Origin: Rhizophagus sp. LPA8_4_AMF | Lineage: Eukaryota; Glomeromycota; Glomeromycetes; Glomerales; Glomeraceae | Assembly (NCBI GenBank): GCA_021464525.1 | Contig: JADRCO010000631.1 | Location: 1 to 29,259 of the forward strand | Length of the DNA stretch: 29,259 nucleotides | Direction of reading: 5' to 3' | Shown here: one piece after another, positions 8,905-19,029 of the stretch | How the letters are laid out: every line of letters begins with the position of its first letter | How positions within the stretch are numbered: the stretch's first letter is position 1 | Notes under the pieces: generated by a model | What the model saw: the letters and a program-made list of their open reading frames with translations, nothing else | The model's database searches: none | What the model was told of the DNA's origin: nothing | Translations under genes and position numbers: made by a program

Positions 8905-10109
8905 AGGTCGGATATGCAAATCAATCCTTTCCATTTCTTTAACTGCCTGCAAATGTGATCAATTTTATTGTTAAAATATCAAAAGTAAAGAATTTCACCC
9001 ATTAAGACTTTAAATAATATAATTAGGCCTAAAATAAATAATAAATCTAGATATCAATCTAAATTTCAAATATAATTTTTTTTAAAAAAAAAAATTTTCT
9101 ATCTCCTCATTTTCTTATCCATACACATATTCTGATTTCCTAATCTTTACGATATATATATATATATATAATAATTTTTATATCCATCCAAGTTTGTATC
9201 TGAACAAGGAAATTATCTATCATGCCATGTTATTAAATAATAACAAAAAAAATAATAATTAATTAATTAATAATACTTTATCGCTAGATCCAATATTAGA
9301 TCGTGACGATATATTAGGTCGAAAATAATGAAAATACATTATTCATTAAACAAGTTTCCAATTTAAGATAAAAATGAATTTAATTCACTCTTTTAAGTAA
9401 TAAAATTATTATTCGTTTATCTTCTCATTTTGATTCTTTTTATTGAAAGAAGAAATCCGAAACTTTAATACTAACGAACTCGTGGTAAGTTTTAGTGTTA
9501 TACATTATCAGTTATATATTAATTGTTTTTTTAATTTTAATTTTTTTTTTTTTTAAAAAAAAAATTTATACTTTCAATAATTTTTTTTTTTGTACTTGTA
9601 ATTCTCAACTTCCTCCTTAATCGAAAGTTCAGTATCGTATCTTCAATCCGAATTGGTGTACTGTACAATTTCCTATATAACTCGCTTAATATACAAATAT
9701 ATTGATAAATATCCTACATGAAGAAAAAAATTTCAAGTTTAAAATGTAACTCGAAATCATCAATCAGTTCTGACATACTCAAGAGCTAGAATTCGCGCAA
9801 ACACCCGAAGGGATCTGATTCCCAAATTCGTCTATATTCAATGATGAGTAAAAGAAAAAAAAAAAGTTTTTTTAAAAATTAAATAAATGAGTAAACAAAT
9901 AATTTAATTCTTGCCAAAATTCTTACTTAAAAAGTTTCGAAGCTAATCTTCTCGGAAAATTTAAAAAATCAACTGCTAAAATAAAGTCCTTCATATACTA
10001 TGAAAGGTTTTTTTTATTTTTACTCGTCATCCATTCGATCTACGTCATCATCACTCTTTATTATTAAATGACTTAGGAACGAGGTGATACGTGGAGCAGA
10101 TTATAATAG
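8905..10109. other. AT-rich DNA with (TA)n microsatellite and T/A homopolymer junctions
   Basis: No gene seen. A (TA)n tract occupies 9152-9170. A run of 14 T followed by 10 A (9541-9564) can fold on itself. The segment 9610-9850 is a diverged relative of 15190-15400 (listed separately). Confidence 0.5.
9610..9850 (+). repeat. Diverged duplicated segment, copy A
   Basis: Shares collinear short blocks with 15190-15400: ATATTGATAAATA followed by TACATGAAG, then AAATCATCA, TGACATAC, TTCGCG and GATCYGAT in the same order and similar spacing. Identity between blocks is low, so this is an old duplication or a diverged repeat family. Same orientation as copy B. Confidence 0.4.
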
Positions 10110-10235
10110 TCAAATTGTTGCGAACTCCACAAAACGATCGATCCATCTCGCACAACGGTTCCCAGATCCCTCGGCATTGTGATCCACATCCTCATATATT
10201 CTGGGGTATCCAAATGCGATCAAGCAGGACACCAT
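10110..10235 (-). CDS. Small GC-richer ORF, 41 residues, possible exon
   Basis: On the minus strand an ATG at 10235 opens a frame starting MVSCLIAFGYPRIYEDVDHN and continuing with RCARWIDRFVEF before TGA at 10112-10110. Composition is well mixed and charged, unlike the Ile/Asn/Phe noise frames nearby, and GC over about 10085-10250 is clearly raised. The frame is open for five codons upstream of the ATG. No splice donor ends it, and I do not recognise the family. It may be a true small gene, a lone exon or a remnant. Confidence 0.35.
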   Translation of the reverse strand: MVSCLIAFGYPRIYEDVDHNAEGSGNRCARWIDRFVEFATI

Positions 10236-11168
10236 CTTCTGATCCTTCCTTCAATTAACTTTTTTTTTAATTTACTCGTTGATTGTGGTGTAAATTGTAA
10301 ATTAAAGAAAAGTATAAAGGACTATGGATGTAAGTTGATATATATTTTATAAATTGGAAACTTGGAATAAATCCCCTCATTTTTGAAATGTTTAAACTTT
10401 CAAATTTTTATTCTTTCAAAATCAAAACATGATTTACCTTTTATCCCTACAAAATAAAAACTATATACCTTAATTCTTTCAAAATAAAAGCATACTCCTC
10501 ACGTTTTCTCATTTAAAAACTTTAATTCACAATATTAATTATTAAGTTTAACAAAGTCTTTTCCCGTGGAGACAGTACAGTCGTATTCAATCCCGTAGGT
10601 CAGATGAGATCGAAATTATATACCTATATATAGATAGACTGCGGGTTTAATAGTATCTTTATATTTTTTAGTACAAGATTTCTTTTTCCTTTTTCTTTGT
10701 TTTCTAGTTTTGTGAATAAATAAATCTGCATAATTATGATTATCCACGCTATAATCTACACTTAAAATCAAAAGTCATTTAATAAAACAACTTGATAATA
10801 AAGATTTTGAGTGACAAAAACAAGAACAAGAAGCAGCTAATTCTAAAGGACAAAAATAAACGAAGAAATGCTAGAGTTTACTTTATAAACTAAGTTTAAG
10901 ATGCTTTTAACTTTTGCAAATATGTACGTCGGTCCTGTGACTTTCGTTTTTTTATATTCTATGTTCGAAAGGTGATAATTAAGAATAATATCATAGAATT
11001 TTAGATTACCAGGAGAACCGTCAAAATAAAAAGAAGCTAGCAAGATGGATTGCCGAAAATTAAAACATGTATCCTAAAAATTTTATAACGTAAAATTTTT
11101 ACCCATGATTTAATTTCGTAATCAAAATAATGTGATTAATTAAGACTATTTGAGACAGTATAATAGTG
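10236..11168. other. AT-rich intergenic DNA
   Basis: No supported gene. The minus-strand frame at 10843-11043 is 66 codons without domain signal. A GC-richer patch lies near 10560-10640. Confidence 0.45.
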
Positions 11169-11176
11169 CTTTAGAT

Positions 11177-11304
11177 CAGTGATGTGTTTTGGAAGATTGG
11201 AAGCATTATTGGAAGCACCTTTGGAAAGATTGGAAACAATTTTTTAATATCATTTAGCTTCCAACCAAATTTTATACTATTGGAAGCACAAATGCATATC
11301 ATTG
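11177..11304. mobile_element. hAT-type MITE, 128 bases, with 8-base target duplication
   Basis: The left end CAGTGATGTG (11177) and the reverse complement of the right end, CAATGATATG (ending at 11304), are imperfect inverted repeats of hAT form. They are flanked by a perfect 8-base direct repeat, CTTTAGAT, at 11169-11176 and 11305-11312, the target-site length typical of hAT. Inside, TTGGAAG motifs recur in direct (about 11190-11245) and inverted (about 11270) orientation, like sub-terminal transposase sites. No coding capacity. Confidence 0.8.
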
Positions 11305-11337
11305 CTTTAGATTATCTATATATTTAAACGATCGCTT

Positions 11338-11791
11338 CCATATTTACTGTTTGAATTAACAAATAAGCACTAATTATATCATCATATCATAATCATGTGA
11401 ACATATGATAGCGCCTAAACAGCTTATTTAGTAAACTTAATAGCTGATCCGTTTAATATACTGCTATTTATGGTTGAACTAATTGTTATTGTTTCCAAAT
11501 GTATGCCGTTTTTTGAATGATTATCTTTTACTTTTTCTTTTATTCGTCAATGTAGGTTCTGCAGCTTCAATGATTCATTTCTTTTAAGTTAATACCGGAA
11601 TTCTACTCCTATCTCCATATTTCCCAAATTTAGAGACAAAAAAACCTTCACACGAGCTCATATACTACAATATAATTGGATTTCACAAAACGCGAATGAG
11701 CGGACATAACCCCTTTTTTCACAATGAAACATTAAAAAAAATGGCTTATCATCTTATCATTATGGTTGATTTATATGCTATATAAACAGGT
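11338..11791 (-). repeat. Dispersed repeat, copy 1 (minus orientation)
   Basis: Read on the minus strand it begins CCTGTTTATATAGCATATAA and matches 14268-14763 over nearly its whole length, by eye at about three bases in four. Well-conserved stretches include ATCCAATTATATTG, GAGCTCG, AAGAAATGAATC, GCTGCAGA and GTTCACATGATTAT. Both copies end near AACAGTAAATATG-like sequence. No protein or inverted ends recognised; the family type is unknown. It forms the left half of a 3.4 kb inverted pair. Confidence 0.75.
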
Positions 11792-12200
11792 TAGAGCTTG
11801 CTCGCTCAAATATTAAAAATTTTGAACTTATACCAAAAAAAAAGAATTTTCACTCTACATTAACATATTTAAATTAAAATACATTATATATTTCTCTAAT
11901 CTTTCCATAACAATATACTCACAAGTTTTTCTGGTAAGAAAAAAACGCAAGATGGTTATGGTGATTATAACAAATTTAGATTTTTGGCTAATGTATTTTT
12001 TTTTTTTTTTTTTAGATACAGGCATTTCAACAAGTATTAGCCGAATGGACATTATAGAGAGTTTCAAATTAGGTATATTAATCATTAGTCTTGTTCTGAA
12101 TAGTCGTCAATTTCAAATTTCAAGTTTATTTTGAACTCATTCTTTTATTAATTTTTTTAATCTAGAGGTCAGACTATTGAAAAATAAGAAAAATAATAAT
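11792..12200. other. AT-rich DNA, no gene seen
   Basis: Contains a T-run (11997-12015) and short noise frames on both strands. Nothing further supported. Confidence 0.5.
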
Positions 12201-12488
12201 AATAGACCCTTGTCCAAATCAATCTGGCTAAATGAATGTCGAGACACTGAAATTCTAAGGATGTCAATAGATGTAGCCAGATTGATGTAAGCTATTAATG
12301 CTTTATTACACAAGGATAATTATAATAATGATTATTTCTTCGTGCAATAATCACATTATTACCTTGTGTAATAATTACTTATTATTTGTTCTGACACATT
12401 GATTTAATGTTGTTGGTGAAGAACCAATAATTAAAAATAATCAATGTAATATTAATTATTGGTTCTTCACCAACAGACGAAATAGACC
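12201..12488. repeat. Fold-back block: three consecutive hairpins between 8-base direct repeats
   Basis: Three perfect inverted repeats follow each other: 12218-12230 with 12274-12286 (13 bases, ATCAATCTGGCTA), 12303-12315 with 12362-12374 (13 bases, TTATTACACAAGG), and 12411-12433 with 12453-12475 (23 bases, starting TGTTGGTGAAGAACC). The block lies between identical octamers AATAGACC at 12201-12208 and 12481-12488. This could be a fold-back transposon with its target duplication, but the two outer ends are not inverted repeats of each other. Confidence 0.6.
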
Positions 12489-12666
12489 TTAGTATTTGTG
12501 TGTTGTTATTTAAATTGATCTTGGGAAATAGAATCTATAGATACAATTTATTTAGACTTATTTTATGTATTTCTCTTTCATTATTATTATTACTTATATT
12601 CAACACATTTACTTTTATTTCTTTTATGTATTATTACCTTAAATTGAATAAAATCTATAAATTCAA

Positions 12667-12697
12667 TTTTTTTTTTTAAAAAAAAAAAATTTTTTTT
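12667..12697. repeat. T-run/A-run/T-run palindromic homopolymer
   Basis: About 11 T, then 12 A, then 8 or more T: self-complementary low complexity. Similar T/A junctions occur at 9541-9564, about 19750 and about 23008. Confidence 0.6.
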
Positions 12698-13331
12698 CTT
12701 TACATTGATTATAACTAGTACTATATGAATAATTAATGAAATAATCAGATTATCGCCCAAAGTTATTATAAATAACAATTTGTATTTTATTAAATTATCT
12801 TTCACTTCGCCGGTCAAATAGCGTCACTTGACGATATCTGGCTGTCCGCAACTCCGCATGCGTCACGTCATTGAAATTTTGTGCTACCAGATGAAAATAA
12901 ATTTGTGATACATCAGATAAAAAAAGACAAATGATTATTTATATTTATAACCTTTTTTTTTCGCTCGGACTTACAAAGTTTCTATTTCCTAGTAATATGT
13001 AGACGGGAACTGAGATCGCTCCCGATCAAATATCTGAAAAATTTGTGGTCACAAGGTACATTCACGTGATATTTAGCCAATAAAATTGAGCTTTTGCTCC
13101 GATAATTTTTGTGGAGGACGGTTCTGGACTTCTTGATATATCAGATTTTTGAAAATTTTACTATTGAAATGGATAGATCCGGTATACCAAATCTCAACTG
13201 AATTTCACTGTATTTGTTTTGCAACTAAAGATCACTAACAACTCTGATTTTTGTTATAATAAATGACTCTCATTTTTTTCACGTAATATTTAACAAATAC
13301 AGTATATTAATGAATAAATGCTTTATTATAT

Positions 13332-13509
13332 TATAGCGAACACAAAAGTTTTAATAAACTAGATACAATATAGTGAATACAAATGTCTTAATAAATTAGA
13401 TACAATATAGTGAGTACAAATGTCTTAATAAATAGATACAATATCTGATATAGTGAATACAAATGTCTTAATAAAATAGATACAATATAGTGAATATAAA
13501 ATGTTTAAC
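13332..13509 (+). repeat. 37-base minisatellite, about 4.7 copies
   Basis: Units start at 13332, 13369, 13406, 13449 and 13486 with TATAGYGAATACAAATGTCT and end in AGATACAA. Spacing is 37 bases except for one unit of 43, which contains an extra 7-base piece. The last unit is partial. Confidence 0.85.
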
Positions 13510-13649
13510 CACCATAGCCATAGTGGCTCGTGTCCTTAAGTATTTTTCAACACTATAAAATATAAGTGATTACTGTATTATAATTAAAAAAGTAAAAACC
13601 GCCAATAAAAAATGTACGGTCTATTTTCCAATTCGAATGAATAATATTA

Positions 13650-13724
13650 GATAACTATAAAGTTATCATTGAAATATGTTCAGATTCAAAATAAATAATT
13701 TGATAACTATGATAGTTATCATTG
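13650..13724. promoter_or_regulatory. Two near-identical GATAAC palindromes 52 bases apart
   Basis: GATAACTATAAAGTTATC (13650-13667) and GATAACTATGATAGTTATC (13702-13720) are each self-complementary and are each followed by ATTG. GATAA is the core site of fungal GATA-type zinc-finger factors, so these could be paired binding sites. No gene start is nearby, so a function is speculative. Confidence 0.3.
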
Positions 13725-14267
13725 GATAGGATCCGTTCTTCGTAAATAACTGACTTAAAAATATTTTATGAGCCAATTTCGCTAATTCCATCTCTCAGGA
13801 TATTAGGATATTATGACCCACATGACCAGTAATTAATAATGGATCACGAGGTTATAATTCCGTATGAATGCTTTACAGTATGTTTATATAAACATTTTTG
13901 TCCTAGTATAGTAAAAAAAACTTGAAATGATCTAATATAAAACTCGAAAAGTGATTATTCAAAACAAGAAAAGTGATCGATCACTCTACCTCTATTGAAT
14001 TTTGTTATAATATCCCTGCATAGTAATACCGGTAAATGTATGGTTCTTCCATTATTGTGAAAGTTTAATATTTTGGTTTTTCAACCTGTATTCGAGATAA
14101 AAAATACGTTAGTCAAAGATCAAATTAGTTATAATCAGCAGAAACTGTGTACTTTTTCTTACCATGAATTCAGGTAAAACTGGTGAAAGATGAATTTATG
14201 GAAATAATAAAGGAATTCGTGTGATTTAAATGGAAAAATGTAATCTTTTTTTTTTAAGTAAGCCCCA
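13725..14267. other. AT-rich DNA, no gene seen
   Basis: No coding frame or clear repeat supported in this stretch. Confidence 0.5.
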
Positions 14268-14763
14268 AACCTGTTTATATAGCATATAAATCAGCAGTAA
14301 TGATAAAATGATAAGCCATATTTCATTGTGAAAAAAAGGGTGGCTCATGTAATGCTTATGTCTGTTTATCCGCGTTCAAGAGAAATCCAATTATATTGCA
14401 GTAAATGAGCTCGCGTGAAGTTTTTTATCTCTTAATTTGGTAATTATGAAGATAGGAATAGAAATTCTGATATTAACTTGAAAGAAATGAATCGTCGAGG
14501 CTGCAGAGCCTATATTGGTGAATAAAAGAAAATGTTCATAATCAAAGACGGGCATTCAAAAACGGTATATTTTGGAAATAATAACAACAATTACAGCCAT
14601 AAATAGTAGTACATTGACGCATCAGCTGTTAATTTATTGCATTAATTATATGGCTTCGTTCTTTTGGTTGAACATATTTAGCCACCACAAGTTCACATGA
14701 TTATAAAATGATGTGCGATCTATTTGTTTATTTGCTAATCAATCAGTACAATAAATATGTGAG
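14268..14763 (+). repeat. Dispersed repeat, copy 2 (plus orientation)
   Basis: Starts CCTGTTTATATAGCATATAA and aligns with the reverse complement of 11338-11791 to its end. It shares its first roughly 180 bases with 19551-19735. The three copies give a consistent 5' boundary at CCTGTTTATAT, which marks a real element end; the far end is shared by copies 1 and 2 only. Confidence 0.75.
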
Positions 14764-15189
14764 TGGCTGACAATACGCTCACGCTTGTTTAATCATATTA
14801 AGAACAAAAACTCTGGCCAATTATATTAACGGCATCCGGTACAGTACAAAAAAAAATAAGCGATTCTTAAAAATAAATAAAGGAGGGGAAATAAAATGGG
14901 TTCTTCATGTAAAAAGGGTTGATTTATTTCATATTCCTTTTTTTTGTGCCATTCGATACTAATTCACTAAATTTAGCTGTGTTTCTTTTATCAACATAGT
15001 AAAAATAAATTAAAGATGTCTGCCACGCCACGTTTTTACTTTATTTACAATAATAACGAATAAAATTAATAATGTATAATTTTAAAAGAACATTAATAAA
15101 CAAGCTTAGTAATGATCTTATCATATGAGAAATATATCATTGACGATTTGATCTAATCATATAATAAGGTTCCATCTAAAAATTAATTA

Positions 15190-15400
15190 TTAATTTGTAA
15201 ATTTCAATCCAACTTGTTCTATATTGATAAATACAGTATCTTACATGAAGTAAACCTAAATAAAAAACTTTTTAAATACAATTCAAATCATCATGACATA
15301 CCCCAAAAACTAGACATTCCTTCCTTTTTCGCGTTAAAAACTTGAAGAAAATACAAAAGATCCGATCCAAACCCATCTACTTTAATTATACAACGAAGAA
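15190..15400 (+). repeat. Diverged duplicated segment, copy B
   Basis: Collinear with 9610-9850 through several short conserved blocks (see that entry). Copy B lies downstream of dispersed repeat copy 2, and copy A upstream of copy 1, but both are in plus orientation, so the two duplications are not one simple inversion. Confidence 0.4.
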
Positions 15401-15849
15401 AAGATTTTAAATATAAACCATGGTTTAACCAAGTAATACAATTGAAAAGGCTTGTTGTGCGGCCTTAAATGATTGCTCGTTCTTAAATGATTTAAATCTA
15501 AATCATTGAGTTCCTTATAATCTTACGACAATACCTAATCCGATTCCTAAATCCTTTTATCTTCAATAATAAATGCTGAAAATTATAGCATGGAAAATTT
15601 AATTCTCACCAAAGTAGTTTCAACCTGAACGAAAAGAGGTTGATCTATTCATTATTTCCTTCCGATCTTTTTTCCATCAACTTTTATTCTTGTTGGTTTT
15701 GGCGCTATATAATCATAAAAAAAGTTTCTGTATATCTAAAGCTGAACGAAGAATTCACAATCAAAAAGGATATATATATAATGGTTTAACTTGATGATGA
15801 TGAAACAAGAAAATTTTACCTTATAACAACCTTATAATCATTCTTTCTT

Positions 15850-16059
15850 TTAAAGCAAGAATAGTACCTATAAAAACAAATAAATAAAATAAATATAAAT
15901 AAATTTTAAATAGAAAATTCTTACCATAAAAAATTCACAATATGAACAATTACATCCTAATAGCCAAAATATAATCAAGACGCAAGTTTTGATGATAATG
16001 GATGGCGGTTTATAAATTCTTCTGACGCTCCAATCAAAACAATAACTCAATAACTTCAT
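15850..16059 (-). CDS. Possible small spliced ORF, 50 residues, membrane-like
   Basis: An ATG at 16059 (context AAATATGAAG) opens MKLLSYCFDWSVRRIYKPPS, then a hydrophobic stretch TCVLIIFWLLGCNC and SYCEFFM. A GTAAGAATTTTC donor follows at 15924, and an acceptor TTTTTATAG ends at 15868. The joined second exon adds five codons to a TAA at 15850. The intron would be 57 bases, short but possible. The hydrophobic segment and five cysteines suggest a small membrane or anchored peptide if real. No homologue recognised; AT-rich DNA can produce such frames by chance. Confidence 0.25.
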
Positions 16060-16496
16060 ATTTATCTCCAATTTTCAAGAAAAAGGCAACATGTTCTTAT
16101 TCGAATATTTTTGAACACTGTAAGTCATGATCGATATCATTGTTGATATTAAAAGTTGTGGCCTTTCTAAATTTCGATGATGATGAAATACGATGTGCGT
16201 ATGGTATCTTCAATAATAATTAAAATTATATAATTCGACCGTAACTTAAACTTCAAATTCTGTTTCCATAGAACATAATATTAGATACACATAATAGCAA
16301 GTACATTAATAAAATTTGAGGAAAAAAAGATTTAACACAATTTTTTACATTATTATTATTATCACCTATCAAAATATGGAAATTTTGCTTTTTTTTAATC
16401 TGCACTCTGCAGTGGTGAATTTTTATGTTATTATTGATGAAAACAGCTTAGATAAAATGATAAAAATAATTAAATTGTACAGTATAATTACAAGAT

Positions 16497-16847
16497 TTAA
16501 TTTTCGTCATCTTCAATCATTCCCAATAAGATGTTCATTATCTTCTCACTCGTATCTTGAAATATATATGCCTTCTATATGTTGGAATCAAATATCATTG
16601 TTTTCTGATGTTAATTTAATTTTTTTTCTTTCTCTTTTAATTTAAATATGTTTTTTAGAAAACAAGATTATATCATTATACTCTTCTGTAAGGTTTGGTT
16701 TGGTAGAAAAAAATAAACAAATTGGAATCAAATATCATTGTTGGTAGTTGATTCAACATACCTAATATCTCAAAAAAGAAAAGGCCACTAATTCAGATAA
16801 TCTTCTTCATTAAGAACCTTAATTAGCTTGGTAATATGATCAAACAT
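16497..16847 (-). pseudogene. Two short minus-strand coding remnants
   Basis: At 16574-16497 the minus strand reads KAYIFQDTSEKIMNILLGMI then EDDEN and stop. At 16847-16788 it reads MFDHITKLIKVLNEEDYLN and stop. Both are amphipathic, end in an acidic tail and end close to the same way, so they may be diverged copies of one 3' exon. No start, no clear acceptor and no family match. The segment between them holds the 21-base direct repeats described at 16582-16742. Confidence 0.25.
16582..16742 (+). mobile_element. Short insertion with A-rich 3' end flanked by 21-base direct repeats (retroposition-like)
   Basis: The 21 bases at 16582-16602 (starting TTGGAATCAAATATC) recur exactly at 16722-16742. 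The 119 bases between end in GAAAAAAATAAACAAA, immediately before the second copy. An A-rich tail abutting a long target duplication is the signature of LINE-driven target-primed insertion (SINE or processed RNA copy). The inserted sequence has no recognisable tRNA boxes. The alternative is a plain 140-base tandem duplication that later lost similarity. Confidence 0.45.
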
Positions 16848-16939
16848 GTCTGCTGAGGTAATCTTCAGTCATTTCAATCATTTTCATCAATAGGAAAGAT
16901 AAATTTCTTCAGGTATAAATTCTTTTTGCCTTTATATAT

Positions 16940-18030
16940 TACATTGATTATAAGAATATATGGATTTTCATTCTTTTTGATGACTATAAATGGCTGTTAA
17001 TACATTAATTGCAAAAAATTTACAAAAAAAATATAAAAAAGTTTATGAAAATAGCTACTAATGTGTTGATTCACCAAACAAAAGTGATTGTTTTTCAAGA
17101 AGTAAGAACTCATTAAAAGATAAAAGTGCATAATTAACATTTAACACCTAAAGTTATCCAGCAAAATATGACTCAATAATACTTAAAGATTTTTTAATTA
17201 AAAATACTAAGAGAATAAGAAAAAAGATATAATAATTACTATACCTTTGAACCAAATATGTTTTATAATTTTGCATATTTTTTTATCTTCTATAGTTTTA
17301 CTTCTTTTAGGATATTTTTCTACATATATTAGATATTCTGACTTTAAGTCTTATAAAATAAAAATTATTTAAGTTGGTCAAAATTATTAGAAGTATTTAG
17401 ATATAATTATTGTGAATGATTTTATCTTTTTCATTGCCAGAAGAACTTGTCAATAAAAAATTTGTGCAAATTTAAATTAGTAAACTCCAAATTAAAACTT
17501 GTTTTTGTATTTTAAAGTAATACAATAAGTACTATTAAAGTTTATTTTTTATTATTAAAAGAAGAAAAAAAAAATATGAAAATTGATATGAGAGAAAGTA
17601 ATTACTAATACTGTAATAAAAGAAAAATGAAAATACAAATTTCAAAAAGTAAAATATAAAGTATTAATACCATTTAAATTCTATTTAGATCAATCTTTTT
17701 TAAGAATTATTTAAATAAAAAGTAATTACAATAAATTACTGTAGATAAATGATCATGATATTCATCTTTTTTTATTGTGATATTTCTATTCTATTTTCAT
17801 TTTGATCATTATGGAAGTTATCTATGATATATAATAAGTACAATAAAGAATAATATATATTTTTAATTTCTAATAACTACTCTCACAACATTAATTTTAA
17901 AATTAATATTTAAAGTTGAAATATTTCAATCAATTATATATGCTCCTTCCAATACTTTTTCCTTTATAATAAAAATCTTTTATATCATCTTCTCTTTTAT
18001 ATTTTTAGCAAAAGAATCCAAGGATATACA
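16940..18030. other. AT-rich DNA, no gene seen
   Basis: Near 17420-17450 the minus strand resembles the exon end at 19407 (ACAAGTTCTTCTGG against ACAAGTTCCTCCTGG), possibly a worn copy of that gene. Otherwise nothing supported. Confidence 0.45.
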
Positions 18031-18032
18031 TT

Positions 18033-18535
18033 ACAAATGGTATTCGATATGTAATTGCATATAATTCCATTATTATCTAAAAGATAAAAATCTATTGCAG
18101 TTGTATTTGTATCATTATAAATAGTATTCAATATGTAATTGTATATAATTTTTATTATTATCTAAAAGATAAAAATTCATTGCAGTTGTATTTGCATCAT
18201 TACAAATGGTATTCAATATATAATTGCATATAATTTTCATTATCATCTAAAAGATAAAAATCAATGCAATTGTATTTGCATCATTACAAATGGTATTCAA
18301 TATGTAATTGCATATAATTCCCATTATCATCTAAAAGATAAAAGTCCATTGCAGTTGTATTTGCATCATTACAAATGGAATTTAATATGTAATTGCATAT
18401 AATTTCCATTATTATCTAAAAGATAAAAGTCCATTTAGTTGTATTTGCATCATTAAAATGTTATTCAATATGTAATTGCATATAACTTTCATTATTATCT
18501 AAAAGATAAAAATCAATGCAGTTGTATTTGCATAA
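18033..18535 (-). repeat. 84-base tandem array, about six units
   Basis: Units are spaced 84-85 bases apart, each with TGCAGTTGTATTTGCATCAT, ACAAATGG, TATGTAATTGCATATAA and ATCTAAAAGATAAAA. On the minus strand one unit reads NTTAMDFYLLDDNGNYMQLH then IEYHL, a 28-residue repeat. Units of 85 and about 83 bases break the frame, so the array is a minisatellite at present, perhaps grown from coding sequence. Confidence 0.85.
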
Positions 18536-18745
18536 TATTTTTTCACAACCATTGTCATCTAAAAGATGAAAATCCATTGCAGTTGTATTTGCATAATATT
18601 TTTCTACAACCATTGTCATCTAAAAGATGGAAATCCATTGCAGTTGTATTTGCATAATATTTTTCTACAACCATTGTCATCTAAAAGATAAAAGTCCAAT
18701 GCAGTTGTATTTGTATAATATTTTTCCACAAGAAGTCCTCCATAA
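18536..18745 (-). repeat. 61-base tandem array continuing from the 84-base array
   Basis: The units share the TGCAGTTGTATTTGCAT and ATCTAAAAGAT parts of the 84-base array, but the ACAAATGG...CATATAA part is replaced by AATATTTTTCTACAACCATT. The shared motif starts at 18517, 18578, 18639 and 18700, exactly 61 apart. Because 61 is not a multiple of three, the minus-strand peptide NTTAMDFHLLDDNG cannot be read through successive units. Confidence 0.85.
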
Positions 18746-18990
18746 TATATAATCATTACACCATCACATGATATTCCATATAAATCCGCCAATTGGATCA
18801 TCATTAATGTTGAAGCTTAAAATCAAGATTGTTCTCAAAGGATTTTTGTAGAGAAGTGGAATTGCCAATCAGCATAATTTTTGTACAGAACTCTGTAAAA
18901 GTAGATCCAGAGTTAAGTGATTGAAATTCGAAAATGATTATTCATAAATTCAGGCCTAAGTTCTAATTCATATGTTATTAGTATCATTAG
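18746..18990 (-). pseudogene. Possible 5' coding remnant feeding the minisatellite
   Basis: From an ATG at 18804 the minus strand reads MMIQLADLYGISCDGVMIIY then YGGLLVEKYYTNTTALDFYL, entering the first 61-base unit in frame. Further upstream (about 18930-18825) a different frame reads TEFCTKIMLIGNSTSLQKSF. A TTTTACAG acceptor-like site lies just before it. Suggests a decayed repeat-protein gene on the minus strand. Family unknown. Confidence 0.3.
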
Positions 18991-19029
18991 TATTTAAGTT
19001 GATACTTAGTGTATTGACTATATGTTCTC

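Noticed and set aside
11855-12134. Overlapping 60-76-codon ORFs on both strands
   Set aside because: Composition follows the T-run and AT-rich background; no motif or splice support.
16316-16645. 109-codon plus-strand open frame
   Set aside because: Starts at TTG; Ile/Phe/Leu-rich, and it overlaps minus-strand stretches that look more coding.
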